This document shows, piece by piece, positions 1 through 11,000 of a stretch of DNA of 64,000 bases. Source of the stretch: Dryas octopetala. Its lineage: Eukaryota > Streptophyta > Magnoliopsida > Rosales > Rosaceae. How positions within the stretch are numbered: position 1 is the first letter of the stretch; each line of letters begins with the position of its first letter. The notes under the pieces were generated by a model. That model saw nothing but the letters and a program-made list of their open reading frames with translations. It was not told the DNA's origin and did no database searches. The DNA is taken from NCBI GenBank assembly GCA_963921425.1, contig OY992834.1:10399271-10463270 (forward strand). Reading direction: 5' to 3'. The position numbers and the translations under genes are program-made.

Positions 1-2695
1 AACAGTAAAAACTTGGAGATCCTTCAACTGTAGCAGATAATACCACATAAACAGTCAAATTTAAAACACTCTTGATGCTAAGATTTGATATTACAAAAGA
101 AGGGAAACCAACTAACACTTCTTATCATAAAAAACAAATACAACTACTCTAAAACAAAAGTTTTTTAGAAGTACACCATCCCAACTGTTGATATATGAAC
201 CTGAATGGGAATTGAAGCGACAAGTGCAGCTTCAACACCTAATACGATGTTTGGATCACCACCCCAACGAAAATCAATGTCCATTGTGATTTGACCTTTC
301 TTAAGACTCTGAACACGAATCCCTGCATAAATTAATTATACAAGTAGGCTTGAAAGATATCAAAATTTTCATTTAGATAGATTCAAAAAGAAGAAAAGTT
401 GCATGTTATGTGTAATCACCATATAACAACTACAGTAAAGTTATGCACACAAATGGAAATATATAGATTAAGAACTAACAGCTCAATAAAAGCTTAAAAA
501 CAAATACTTATTGGAAAAAGAATTTGGGAAATAGAATATGTCAAGCTCAACAGTGGTGATTAGTGGTGACAACTACAGATGGGAGGAGGGGTTATCCTCC
601 CCACCACCAAAAGAGGAGAAAGTTGTAGTAAAAGTTTCCCACTCCCTCAAACTCAAAATCTCTTATGCCATTATAGGACTGTCCTCAGATCCCTAAAATA
701 TATGACTTATACATCATAAAATCTGGGTCAGTTAAAATTTTAGATCCCATATTTTGAGTCACTTAGCTGAAGGAAAAGTGGTGAGAAGATAATCAGGGAA
801 TCCCGAAATTGAATATTCCAAATTATTCAAAAAAAAAAAATCAATATCCTCCTTGAAAAACTGCCAGAGCCAGCTGAGAGTTTCATATTTTTATCCTTTT
901 TTTACCTAAATTTTAAGGAAAAGTCAGCTATGAAAGTCTAGATTGCTTCTTTTATTTCGCATTGGGGACGGGTTTCACCAATCAACCTTTTCAGGAAAAT
1001 GGAAATGTAGGGAGGAAAAGATAAAAATATGTGGGGTTTCAACATCGAATTTCAAAATGACAAGTGCACAGTGCCCACCTCAAGGCTTTAATTAATCAAT
1101 AGGAAAAAATATATATATATATCTTCATCCGGCTGAATTGGAGCATCTTAATGTAGAGAACTTATAAACCTTAATACTGCCCCTACTTACAAGATAATTG
1201 AAACCTACTTCCAAGGCATGTAATCAAAACCCATAAAAGTTATTTAACAGACTCATCATCACATGAGATTAATATGCTCAAAGAAGTAGAGATGAAGAAC
1301 GGAGGGAAGGAGGGAGGGAGGGAGGGAGAAAGGAGAGAGAGATATAAGGATTGGCCATTGAATCATACCTTCAATTTTGGGTGCCACAGTACCAAGAGAC
1401 AGTTTGCTGAACTTCAATGAAGTAATCCCCGGAGGTCGGTATTCTTCCAATAGTGGTTCAACAGATTCTTTTATCACCAGTTCTGCTGCCTGAATAAATA
1501 CATGAAACAGCCGTAAGGTTAGTGTTTCAATAAAAAAAAGTTGTGCAGATGCATTTGCGTTGATATTATACACATGTTTAACGAAAGCATATTAAATCTT
1601 ACATCTGCAACAAATGGCCATAATTTGCTCAGTTGCTTGTTCAACCATTTCACCTGAAACAGCGAACCAAGGGAATGCAAATAAAGATGATAATTAAAAG
1701 TGTATTAGAAAACTGAATAATTATGAAAATAATAATTAATAAATGTTTAAAAAGAAAAACCTGTTCAAATACAGGGAAAGATATCCATTGAGGAAAATTG
1801 TCCCCGCATATTTTCTTCAAATCTTCCCTGTTTAGTGACCCAAGGAGTTTTATGTCAACTGCCTGTGAAAGAAAAAAAAACATATACTATAATTACGAAA
1901 AATGTCATATAATTCATACAAAAGGCTGAAACACATAAACATAGTCAAAAGTTTCATATAAAACATGTAAAGTATTACAACTGCAGTACCTAAACTACTC
2001 TTGTCGGAACACCAAAACAGTGAAGTACTTCGGTTAATGAATTTATGTAGGGTACAGTGCCAAAATTTCCCTGACCAGGAATTCTATGAATATGATACTT
2101 CTGCAAAAAGTATGAAGTCTAGCAGGGAAAGCACAGTGAACATGCCTAGCCGACTTTGTGTGGTCGTTCTTTAGACAAGGATAAGCAAGGTGTTGAGGTC
2201 TCAGAAAATTAGTTCAATCTTAATCCATTTCTCAACACAATATGAACTTTTTCCATCTAATTGTTATTTAATTTTTTGCCGCTAGCCAGTTGTCTAACCT
2301 TGTTTGTTTCATTAGTTAGCAATATCTGATTTCCAAATTCCAACAATGTCAAAGCAAAACTGTATAATGCTAACCCTCAAAGTGCCATACAGGTATACAA
2401 CCCAAAACCCAACTCTACTTCAGACACTTTGTAACAACAACAGCATTTCTAAGCCTTCTACTGCACATTTGGGCCTAGTTTTCACACAAAAATCCAAATC
2501 TCCGGAAACAACAAGAACACAAAATGTAAGCAACCAATCGCCAATGGAAAACAAACAAATGCTAAAAACTGAATCAACCATAAACCATACCTTGGCCACT
2601 CGCTTGGTGCTTCGGTACCTCATCATGTGACGCCACCCGGCCATCAATGCAATCCCGAAGATCATCCCCATCAGAATCCCCGTAATCAACCCCAT
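1..2695 (-). CDS. Synaptotagmin-4/5-like protein, 5' part (SMP and C2 family), truncated by window edge
   Basis: Coding exons on the minus strand: 2591-2695, 1761-1862, 1603-1653, 1369-1489, 201-322 and 1-27, all with GT-AG borders and consistent phases; the gene continues beyond the left edge. The joined product (about 144 residues) starts MGLITGILMGMIFGIALMAG, a single N-terminal membrane anchor, followed by a basic stretch (WRHMMRYRSTKR) and then the start of the SMP lipid-binding domain, with DNFPQWISFPVFEQ, VEPLLEEYRPPGITSLKFSK and RWGGDPNIVLGV. This matches plant synaptotagmins of the SYT4/SYT5 (NTMC2T2) group, which tether ER to plasma membrane and carry C-terminal C2 domains; the C2 part lies outside the window. 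A 5'UTR intron at about 2721-2827 is likely. The start was chosen because the anchor begins exactly there; an in-frame upstream extension is not part of the family. SYT4 and SYT5 cannot be separated from this part. Confidence 0.9.
1299..1328. repeat. GGGA/GGAG microsatellite in synaptotagmin intron 4
   Basis: Short GGGA-type repeat on the plus strand within the intron between coding exons 4 and 5 of the synaptotagmin-like gene. It is followed by a short GA tract. Confidence 0.7.
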
Positions 2696-3019
2696 TTCCA
2701 CAGATTCCAAGAAAAATCTCCCTAAACCCAACCAAACAAAACAAACAAAAAAACACAATTAACTTCAACCAAAATCCCCCAACAAAATTCGTACAACAAA
2801 AGCGCGCGAGCGAGAGAGAGCATTACCAGTAAAATTGAGGGAATTCGAAGATCGAGAAAGTGAGCGAATTTAGGGATCGGAGAGAAAACGAATCGAAGAA
2901 GACAATGAGTTGCAAATGCGAAACGAAAAAACCGAAGTTTTTGATATCTTGAAGTAATGATAATATTATTATTATATATATATATATTTAATAATTCTCC
3001 TCCTATTCTCTCACTCAAA

Positions 3020-4313
3020 GAGTGTGGTGGGTGGGTCTGTGTGTTTCTCTTTCGCTTTAAATGTGGTTTGGATACGCAGACGACTCAGTGTTGTGGTCGT
3101 GGTTGTGGCTTTGCCTCCACAGAAAATGACAGCCAACGAGCATTCAATGCCTTTGTAGTCCAGAGGTCAGAGAGCGACTCTCTCTGCTTTCAATTTATTC
3201 GTCAAATCAAAACGTAATCCGTTTTATTATTATTTATTATTATTATTAATTTTTTTTTTTTTTTTTATTGGGCTTTTTCTTCTGTTATTGCAGGTCTCGG
3301 CGGTTTGGGCCGTTGCTGCTGGACTGTTGGAAATATGTTCCTTCCATAACGGTTTTATAAATTGCCTTTACTTTACCCCCTTCTCACTTTTTGTCTTCTT
3401 TTGCCAGTTTAATTCTCCTCTCACAGTCTCACACGTACTTTATAGTTTATACGTTATCTAATTTTTATGAAAAATAAAATTAAAGTTTTTATTTTATTTA
3501 TGTATTTGTGTAAATGATAATAAATAAAGCTAAAAAGCTTGAATTGTTTTTATCCAAAAGAACATATCCATATTGACTTATTCATCATATTTGTCCCGTC
3601 CTGCCGACATTTTTGTTCTATATTTTTTGTTTTTTTAATCTGCATTTTGTCCATATTCCAAGCATGTGCTCAATTAGTCAATCGTGGGGAAAACATTTTA
3701 TCTATCTATATCTTATACATTTTATGTGTTCATCTCTTTATCACATTATAAGAAAAATAGACACACTCATTTTAATGAGGGATCCCTTATTTAAGGATTA
3801 ATAAAAAATCTCTTGTATAACCTACTCCATATTGTAATTCGAACTCATCTATTTGTTAAGTCTTTATTTAAATATCAATCTTACAAAAAATTAGATAAAT
3901 AAAAAATTATTTAACTGTTTGATTTAATAGTCATTATTTCAAGTGTTTGTAGAAACATTATATTCGTCCATTTATTTGATTAAATTATATATTTTAATAA
4001 TTTTCGATATGTCTAAATTGTTAAAGAGGATCTTTAAATAGAAACTGAAAAAATAGATAACTCGGATCATTAAAATACGATATAAAATCGGTCCCACGAG
4101 AGATTCCTTAAATATAATTATTTGATAAATCTCTTAATGGAAGGGCCTACATAAGGTATATATACATGTTACATACTAATTTTTCTCTAATTGTAGAGAT
4201 GTTCACTTTGCTCCCTAAGTTAATCTTAGGGATGACTTAATCTTTAAGTTATGAGTTAGGCGGCAAGGCTTGTAGCTTCGATGCACACTTATCGACTCAC
4301 ACACTCACACTCA
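3020..4313. other. Intergenic, no gene seen
   Basis: AT-rich DNA upstream of the synaptotagmin-like gene. It contains a TA dinucleotide run near 2975-2990, which could serve as the minus-strand TATA region, ATT repeats and poly-T at about 3220-3266. The open frames here are short and show no recognisable protein. Confidence 0.6.
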
Positions 4314-4800
4314 GGGCCCATTTGGTTCAAGTTTTGGTAGCTTAAGTATGAGAAAAAAATTTCATTTCCATATTTGGTAAGTGCAAGCATAGGAAATCAT
4401 TTCCTAATTCACAGGAATTTGATGCCCCATAAAGGAGGAAAATGACTCATTCATCTCAGCTTTGGTTTACTTTTCCCTTTCCATAGAAAAGCATTAATGA
4501 TGTATTTTCAAGACCATTTTACCCTATTCAATATTTGAAAATACTATAAAACTCTATCAAAAATTGTTCACATTATTCGTGTGTATTATATATATAATAG
4601 ATGAGAGTATAATTAGAAAACTAAACTACTTTTATTTCATATTATTGTACAGACCAAACATGGGAATGAAATTAAAAAGGTAGTTCATAATTTTTTTTTC
4701 CAGTATTACCAAACACATAAATGAAAATCTTACATTTCATTCTCCATGAAAAATGGATATAAATTGATTTTTCAAAAAATCAATTCTACCAACTAGGCCC
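4314..4800. mobile_element. MITE with GGGCC-type ends, possibly PIF/Harbinger-like
   Basis: The left end GGGCCCATTTGGT and the right end ACCAACTAGGCCC are inverted copies (11 of 13 matches). The 487-bp body is AT-rich and noncoding. Flanking triplets TCA and TTA could be a decayed TTA-type target duplication. A second element with nearly the same ends lies at 43226-43556. Superfamily assignment is inference. Confidence 0.55.
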
Positions 4801-5123
4801 TTAATAGCAAGAGACGACTTTTCTATAACAGAAATGGAAGGTCAACAATTTGACTTTGCATCACAATGCAATCAAATTGCGCTTCAACGATATGAATAAA
4901 CTCTTTTCGTCTCTGTTTGTCCTCTATTCCCAACCCTTTTGAGTCTCTCACTTATAAATTATATTTGCTTCTATTAGTTTTAGATTAGCAGCTCTTTTAG
5001 TCTTTTGGTTCTAGTATCTCAATCAAACTTTTGGAATATTAAGTTATGGCTTCCCTTGAACGGGAGAAATGGTTTAAGCAATCTCCCATTGGTATGAGAA
5101 GAGGAACAATGGCATGAGAGAGA

Positions 5124-5156
<33 letters not shown>

Positions 5157-5781
5157 CATACTTTGGGAATGGTTTTGTGTATTAGTAAGAAGTGACAAAA
5201 TTGTCTTTGTTTTAGTGGGCTATATGATGAGTAGACGACTATTTTTTTAAAAAAACTTTGTTGACAAAAGTTGTCTTTCAGACACATTATAAAATTTAGA
5301 TATTTTAAAGTCCCGTCTATTATGTAAGTACTCAACTGTTGACATAAGGATCAACTTAATCGAGGGATAATATTGTAAAGATTTGAAAGATTAGGTTTAA
5401 TGTTAATATATTTTGAAAATTAAAGGTCATTTGACTCAAACAACAAGATGCAAAGTCTAATTGACGCTTATTCAAGCCTCAATGCCTCATTCACTTAAAT
5501 GACATATTACGAACACCAATGAACACCTCTTGTCTCCATGATCAATGATTGGATCCAATATAATCAATCAATCAATCAATTGATTTTGCAGTTGTTCAAA
5601 TTGAACCAAACCTCACTAGTCACTATAGTGGGCTTGGCTGATCATAAGACTCATAACTCATAACTTCATAAGTGGATTTTAATCTTTTATTTTTTTTTTT
5701 ATTCGGGCGAGCCAAAGCCCAAAGAGGAATGAGTGGATTCAAATTTTAGTATCCACGTCGTAATTCCAAAGGTAGAATTTA
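4801..5781. other. Intergenic with GA microsatellite
   Basis: No gene seen. A GA repeat occupies about 5116-5157 and creates a spurious Ser/Leu-rich frame on the minus strand; a short TCAA repeat lies near 5564-5580. Confidence 0.6.
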
Positions 5782-6711
5782 GGCTCAATTACAAAATATA
5801 TCCATTAATTTTAGGTGGTATTTTAACTTAGTTTATGAATAAAAAAATATTTCAAATTAGTCCATTAACTAATAGAAAATTACAAAATAGCACGTACATT
5901 ATGAATTCTGTAAAAAAAATAGTTAAATACTACTTTGGACAATGATGACGTAAATTTTTAAAATGGTGTTGCACCAAATTTGGTCAACATAAATTAATAA
6001 TGTCATATTGATTAAAAAAAGGGTTAATTACATATATATACCTCAACTATACACCAATCATCAGTTGGGTACTTTTGATTTAAAAACTTTCATTAGGGTA
6101 CATCAACTTATGTTTTTTGTCAATTGAATACCTCCGTTAGTCTGACCGTTAGGAAGACCGTTAAATGCCTACGTGGCGCTGACGTGGCACACGCGGACCC
6201 CACCATTAAATATTAAAAAATAGCCACGTAAATCAAAAATAATAAAATATTAATAAAACTTTGAAAATGATATAAAATATTAAAAAATAATTGAATTTAA
6301 AAAAAAAAAAAACAAAAGCCCAGAATCCCCACCGCCTCCCCCCGCCTCCCCCCGCCTCCCCTGCACAACCAGAAAAACATCTCCATCATTATACAGATCA
6401 CAGATCCCTCAATCAAATCCCCAGTTGTTTTTTTCTTTCTTCTACTACTCTCATCATCATCATCTTCATCCACCCTTAACCACCAAAATCAAAGCCCAGA
6501 CCCCCTGCACCTGCCCCCAGCCACCCCTCCTCCCCACACTCATCAATAACACGCCTCAAAGGTACGCCGCCGTCGTCGCTTAGAAGGGCAAGACCCACCA
6601 CTGGATCAAATTTGGGTTGCTCTGCATTTTCTTTTCTTGTTTCAAATCTGGGTTTTTTTTTTTAAATAAATTTGGTAAACAATACATAATTTTTCTTTGA
6701 TTGATTTTTAA

Positions 6712-7181
6712 GGAGACCTTGCAAAGTTAGAGGCAAGTGACCTGTTGCTCTACATTTTGATAATTCAGCGCTGTTTTAAAGCATAGAATTGATAGTGCTG
6801 CTGGTTTGATTTTGGGATGTGTGTGTTGCAGGCAACATGTTCCTTTTTCAGGCAGCCTGCAAACTTTGCTCCTGACTTTGAATTGTCCATATCGGAGCTT
6901 GCTGCTCTGGACATGTGCCAAAAGAGAGCTATATTTAAGCCAATGACAGCTGAACAACGTCAAGAATTGAAGCAAAGATGTGGAGGTTCTTGGAAACTAG
7001 TCCTGAGGTTTTTGTTGGCTGGAGAAGCATGCTTCAGAAGGGAGAAATCGCAGGCAATAGCAGGGCCCGGTCACAGCATTGCTGTGACATCCAAAGGAAC
7101 TGTCTACTCATTTGGCTCTAACAGCTCAGGACAGCTTGGACATGGCACCACTGAAGAGGAATGGCGACCTCGACCAATCAG
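6712..7181 (+). pseudogene. Captured RCC1-family gene fragment inside Pack-MULE
   Basis: A short exon end at about 6712-6732 (reading DLAKLE) is followed by an intron 6733-6831 with a GC-AG border (GCAAGT donor, TTGCAG acceptor). Exon 6832-7181 reads ATCSFFRQPANFAPDFELSI, then QRCGGSWKLVLRFL, then AGPGHSIAVTSKG and VYSFGSNSSGQLGHGT. These are characteristic of plant RCC1-repeat proteins with an N-terminal helical region; the first RCC1 blade is present but the other blades are missing. Homology stops at a plausible donor (CAG followed by GTTGCC), after which unrelated sequence follows. An open frame from 6817 to 7302 exists only because it reads through both former splice sites. The kept introns show that capture was from DNA rather than mRNA. 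It is not expected to make a working RCC1 protein. Confidence 0.85.
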
Positions 7182-7770
7182 GTTGCCATCTTTTAAGGAG
7201 AGAAAGGGAGGGGGTCGTCGGACCGGCGAGGAGGTGTCACCGGAACCAAAGGACTCGCCGGTGAGGGTGGGGTGGGGCGCTGCGAGCTGTAGGTGTGCTT
7301 GACTTCTTTTTTCTTTTTTTTCTTGATTTGATTTCCAAATTCATTTCCTTTGTTGAAAGGTTTTTGGGTTCTCTTTACTAGGTAGCTGAGATTTGCGAGG
7401 GAGATCTCATAAGTGCATATGGGGTGGGCAGGAGATCTGCTTCTGCTGGGTACGGCACCGTTTCGAGGGAGATCTCTTTGATTTGATCTGCACTTATGAG
7501 GTGGGGGAGATCTGCACTTATGAACAGGAAGAAGAAAAAAAATAGAAAAGCATGGTTACTTTGAATAACAGCAAATTAAACCATTTTGGAATTCCATATT
7601 TGAATAGAGAAACAAGCTTAATAGCAACCAGAGTAACCCACAATTAAAAAGACATCCCCAATATACCAATCCCTCATCCATGCCAATCAACTAAAATCAA
7701 ACGGTGCCTAAGAAAACTATTAGGTGCAGAAGCCAATAGTTTTAAACCATTAGGTGCAGAAAACTATTAG

Positions 7771-7975
7771 GGAGGTGGAGGGGGTGGGCCAGGGGGGGTT
7801 GGGTTTGGGGGAGAAGGGTGGGGGAGGTGGGGGGGTGGCCTGGGTTTGGGAGGGAGGGGTGGGGAAGGTGGAGGGGGTGGCCTGGTTGGGGGAAGGGTGG
7901 GGGAGGAAGGGCGGGGGGAGGTGGGGGGAGGGGGGGTGGCCTGGGTTTGGGGGTTGGATTTTTTTTTTTTTTTTT
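7771..7975 (+). repeat. G-rich block with poly-T tail in Pack-MULE
   Basis: The plus strand carries many runs of three or more G (GGGGGAGGTGGGGGG-like), then a T tract. The opposite arm of the element has a shorter poly-A/C-rich counterpart near 6299-6360. It could form G-quadruplexes. The overlapping open frames on both strands are low complexity and not genes. Confidence 0.75.
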
Positions 7976-8638
7976 TTTTCAATTTTATATAATTTTAATG
8001 GTTTTTTTGATTTTTTGATTAATTTTTGTATATATGGCTTTTTTTTAAAGACAAGTCAACGTTTAGTGGTGGGGTCCGCGTGTGCCACGTCAGCGCCACA
8101 TAGGCATTTAACGGTCTTCCTAACGGTCAGACTAACGGAGGTATTCAATTGACAAAAAACATAAGTTGATGTACCCTAATGAAAGTTTTTAAACCAGAGG
8201 TACCCAACTGATGATTGGTGTATAGTTGAGGTATATATATGTAATTAACCCTTAAAAAAATTAAAACAAAACTAACAAAACTTTTAAATCCTCTAAAAAT
8301 AAAATTAAATATAACATCATTAATTTATATAGTTTAAATTTGGTGTTCACATCATTTAAAAAATCTATGTCAATATTGTCTACACTTTGTAACGGATATA
8401 TTATTTTGTAAATTTCTATTAGTTAGTATACTAATCTGAAATATTTTATTATTCATTGATCAATTTAAAATATCACCGATTATAATTGGTAGATATATTT
8501 TGTTGATATATTTGTAATTGAGCATTTGAGCCTATAATTTATTTTGAGAAAACACAAAACTCCAAGCATGTCTGTGTAAAATTGTAAATACCCTCCAACA
8601 ATAAAACAAAATACCGATCCTATCCCTACACCCATGAA

Positions 8639-9693
8639 TCACAGCATAAGAAGAAACACCAGCAAAGCAAACAACGCAAACAATCCTCCGCGCACGTTAC
8701 CACCGCTTCTCAATCCACCATTTCCGGTCGGCGGAGCTCCCGGCGGCGACTGAGCCGAGACGGGACTCGGCGATTCGTTGAGCACCGGCGGCAAGCCGAG
8801 GCCGTGGTTGACTTGGATCTCGAAGGCCATGCCGTGCTGGCACTGCACACCGTCGCCGGCGGAGGAGAAGTAGTAGGTGGGACCCTCCAGATTCAATAGC
8901 ACAGCGATCGTCTGCGACTCGCCGAACTGGTCGTTGCCGCCGCCATACACGTACGTGTCGTCCGACGCGTCGTCGATTGTGCAGCTACGGTAGGTCGTTT
9001 CGTTGTTGGTTTCGATCACCGTCTGGTTTGTGATAGTGTTGAAGACTACAGTAAAGAACAAAAAAAACAAAATTTAATAAAAATAGAAAAAAAATGTGGA
9101 AATTTAAGCAATGCTGTATTTGGTTGAGCTGGCTTTGAATATAAAAAGAATTAGAGAGAAAAAGTCAAACATAATGAAGGCTAAGAAAGGTGGTTGGTTC
9201 CTGAGAAAATGAAATTATGATTTTGGATTATCGGGACAAATGTGATACTCTATACATCAAGCAATGCTAGCTAGCTGTATTCGGTTGAGCTGGCTATGAA
9301 ATGTGAGAGGATGAGAAAATAGAAACTTAGAAAGAGTCAAAGATAATGAAGGCTGAGAAAGGAAGTTGTTTGGTTGCTGAGAAAATAAAATTAAGATTTT
9401 GGGTCATTGAGCGAATTAGCTTAAGTCTGAACTCTGAAGCGAAGAGCAAGAGAGTGAGAGGTGAGGGAAATAGTGAGCTTACTGAGAAAGTCGCCGAGAT
9501 TGAAGGTTTCGGAGGCAGCCCAAGAGGAGTAGTTAGTGAAGGAAGTGTTGGTAGTGGCGTTGAAGAACCACCCGGTGGCGCCGCCCACGGTGTGGTTGGT
9601 GTATTTGGTTGCGGCGGGCGGGGTCGCTGCCGTGGCGGCTGTGGCGGTGATGGCGATGATCAGAAGCGCAATGACAACCGTCAGATTCGCCAT
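8639..9693 (-). CDS. Phytocyanin (early nodulin-like), apparently without copper ligands
   Basis: Two minus-strand exons, 9483-9693 and 8639-9045, joined by a GT-AG intron in the position typical of phytocyanins (GDFL-IFN). The product is 205 residues. It has an N-terminal hydrophobic signal peptide (MANLTVVIALLIIAITATA), a plastocyanin-like domain, a Pro/Ser-rich segment (SPSPVSAQSPPGAPP) and a hydrophobic C-terminus (LFALFALLVFLLML) that fits a GPI-anchor signal. The two disulfide cysteines (TYRSC and VQC) are present. The usual histidine after FN-x-x-x and the Cys/His copper pair are replaced (FNTITNQTV; YYFSSAGDGVQCQHG), so it probably does not bind copper, as in early nodulin-like proteins. 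Several N-x-T/S glycosylation sites occur. Role: cell-surface or apoplastic glycoprotein; the exact function is unknown. Confidence 0.9.
9108..9412. repeat. Tandem duplication inside the phytocyanin intron
   Basis: Two diverged direct copies of about 150 bp, beginning GCAATGCT near 9108 and 9262 and sharing GGTTGAGCTGGCT, AATGAAGGCT and GAGAAA blocks. The whole repeat lies within the single intron of the phytocyanin gene at 8639-9693. Confidence 0.75.
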
Positions 9694-9871
9694 CTCCGAT
9701 CTGGTGAGATGAGTCTTGAAGCTAACTGGGCTAATAAGCTGAGGAGGTTTGCCTGCTTTTGTTTGTGTTGTCGGTGTTTTTAAAATTGAAAGGGGTTTGA
9801 CAAATGGGGGTCGTGTCGTCTGTCGTGTGAGTTAGTCGCTCTGTTAATTGTTATTAAAGAATTGGGGTCGG

Positions 9872-9886
9872 TGACTCAGTGAGTCA
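9872..9886. promoter_or_regulatory. Perfect dyad TGACTCA-G-TGAGTCA upstream of phytocyanin
   Basis: A 15-bp perfect dyad of two GCN4/AP-1-like half motifs, about 180 bp upstream of the minus-strand phytocyanin start at 9693. Such motifs are bound by plant bZIP proteins; a regulatory role here is inference. Confidence 0.4.
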
Positions 9887-9999
9887 GGGTACCGACCTTT
9901 CATCAAACAAATGAACGAGTACAAATTAGTCGACTAGGAGTTCACCAAGTTACAAACATAAAATAAAACTACGACAACTTGGGTCTGTCAACAAAAATT

Positions 10000-10110
10000 T
10001 ACAACAGCTACAACTTACAAGACAACAACCCCTTAACAATAAACCCCTCAGCTACACACTGCTGCTTCCCAATCTGAAATTATAACAGAAAATAACTCTT
10101 TAAATTCGTA
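10000..10110 (-). repeat. Inverted copy of a phytocyanin 3' flank
   Basis: Read on the minus strand this segment matches the plus strand at about 11690-11812 over roughly 100 bp, including TTCAGATTGGG-AGCAGCAGTGT and GCTGAGGGGTTTATTGTTAA. It may be the remains of a third, lost phytocyanin gene or part of an inverted duplication. Confidence 0.65.
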
Positions 10111-10901
10111 CTAACAAATTCCCCCATAAAGAGGCCCAAAATCAAACCCTTTCCCATAACTGGATCATCTCCTCCCCCAAACGGTCATTCTGTAGGAATT
10201 CCCATTTCATTGTTTGGTTTATACATATTGAATCTAATAGTACAAATTTGCTTACAAAAATAATTGCATGACATCGTGAACCAATAAAAAAATCTGCATA
10301 ACATCACTGATTTTCACATCAATAGACACAAAGATTAATATTATTTAGGTCTGTGATATGTAAATGAGCGTGCCCTTTCTCTTCTACCAGTTAAGCTCTG
10401 TCTATCTCACCAACAGAATTATAGCACAAATGTTGGTTGCATCTCAAATATTAATTTTCATTCATTCAGAAAGAACTATTTTTGTCTTTGAATTTGCCAT
10501 TTTATACTCTACAGTACTCCTTAACAAGAATACATATATATCGAAAAGTTGTGATTTTCAAGTAGGATGCTTTAAACAGTTGGAATGCCTATTTGAACAA
10601 AATGGCTTTCTTGGGCCAAACTGAGCCTTGGTCAGGTTCCAAATTTTCTTGGGAGGCTTGTGATTAGTCCAAGTTGAGCTTATGAAATTGAGCTAGCTAA
10701 AAGGACAAAACAAATGGGTGTCATTAATGAGTAAAAAGTAAAATATTGATGTATGCCCATCAAGATTTTTACAAGCATGTGTATGCTATATTAGTAAATT
10801 ACAGAAATATGTGATCTTGTGGTGATCATTGACAAACATGACAAGAACCTCCAACCGTATAATTTCAACACAACGGTGTGACCAAAGCACTATTTAACCT
10901 G

Positions 10902-10907
10902 TATATA
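10902..10907 (+). promoter_or_regulatory. Likely TATA box of plus-strand phytocyanin
   Basis: TATATA lies about 95 bp upstream of the start codon at 11001, in CTGTATATACGC. This would give a 5'UTR of roughly 65 bp. A second AT-rich candidate, TATTTAA, lies at about 10891-10897. Confidence 0.45.
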
Positions 10908-11000
10908 CGCTTGTGCTAAGCAAACTCACCAGACTTATAATTAGGATTACAAGGCTGAGAATACATGCAACTGATTTCTTCAACCAATAATTAGCTTAAC

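Larger units (their letters stand above)
6021..8251. mobile_element. Pack-MULE: Mutator-like element with 190-bp TIRs and captured gene fragment
   Basis: The terminal inverted repeats 6021-6210 and 8062-8251 begin GGGTTAATTACATATATATA. They differ at about five positions over 190 bp (about 97% identity by eye). Both flanks carry the identical 9-bp duplication TTAAAAAAA (6012-6020 and 8252-8260), the Mutator-superfamily signature. No transposase is visible, so the element is non-autonomous. The interior holds a C-rich segment, a copied RCC1-family gene fragment with introns (see 6712-7181), a segment of unknown origin (about 7190-7740) and a G-rich block at about 7771-7960 followed by poly-T. 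TIR identity suggests a fairly recent insertion, clearly younger than the outer element it interrupts. Confidence 0.88.
5782..8532. mobile_element. Outer Mutator-like MITE, split by a nested Pack-MULE
   Basis: The left arm from 5782 (GGCTCAATTACAAAATATAT) is matched in inverted orientation by the right arm ending at 8532. Similarity covers about 130 bp of each arm, including the motif around ACTAATAGAAA. The flanking 9-mers TAGAATTTA (5773-5781) and TATAATTTA (8533-8541) differ at one base, as expected for an older Mutator-type 9-bp target duplication. Removing the nested element and one copy of its duplication leaves about 511 bp. The right end carries a short extra copy of the terminal motif (GCTCAAATGCTCAATT in the inverted reading). 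Confidence 0.7.
9700..10890. other. Divergent intergenic region between the two phytocyanin genes
   Basis: The two genes are transcribed away from each other. No further coding exon was found. About 10000-10110 contains, in inverted orientation, a copy of the 3' flank of the plus-strand phytocyanin gene (see 11690-11812). The short open frame near 10364-10624 has no recognisable similarity. Confidence 0.6.

Noticed and set aside
7754..8152. Gly-rich and Pro-rich frames in the 7.7-8.1 kb region
   Set aside because: They read the G-rich block and TIR of the Pack-MULE.
9346..9783. 145-codon plus-strand frame
   Set aside because: Antisense to the first exon and intron of the phytocyanin gene, whose splice sites and family match are clear.
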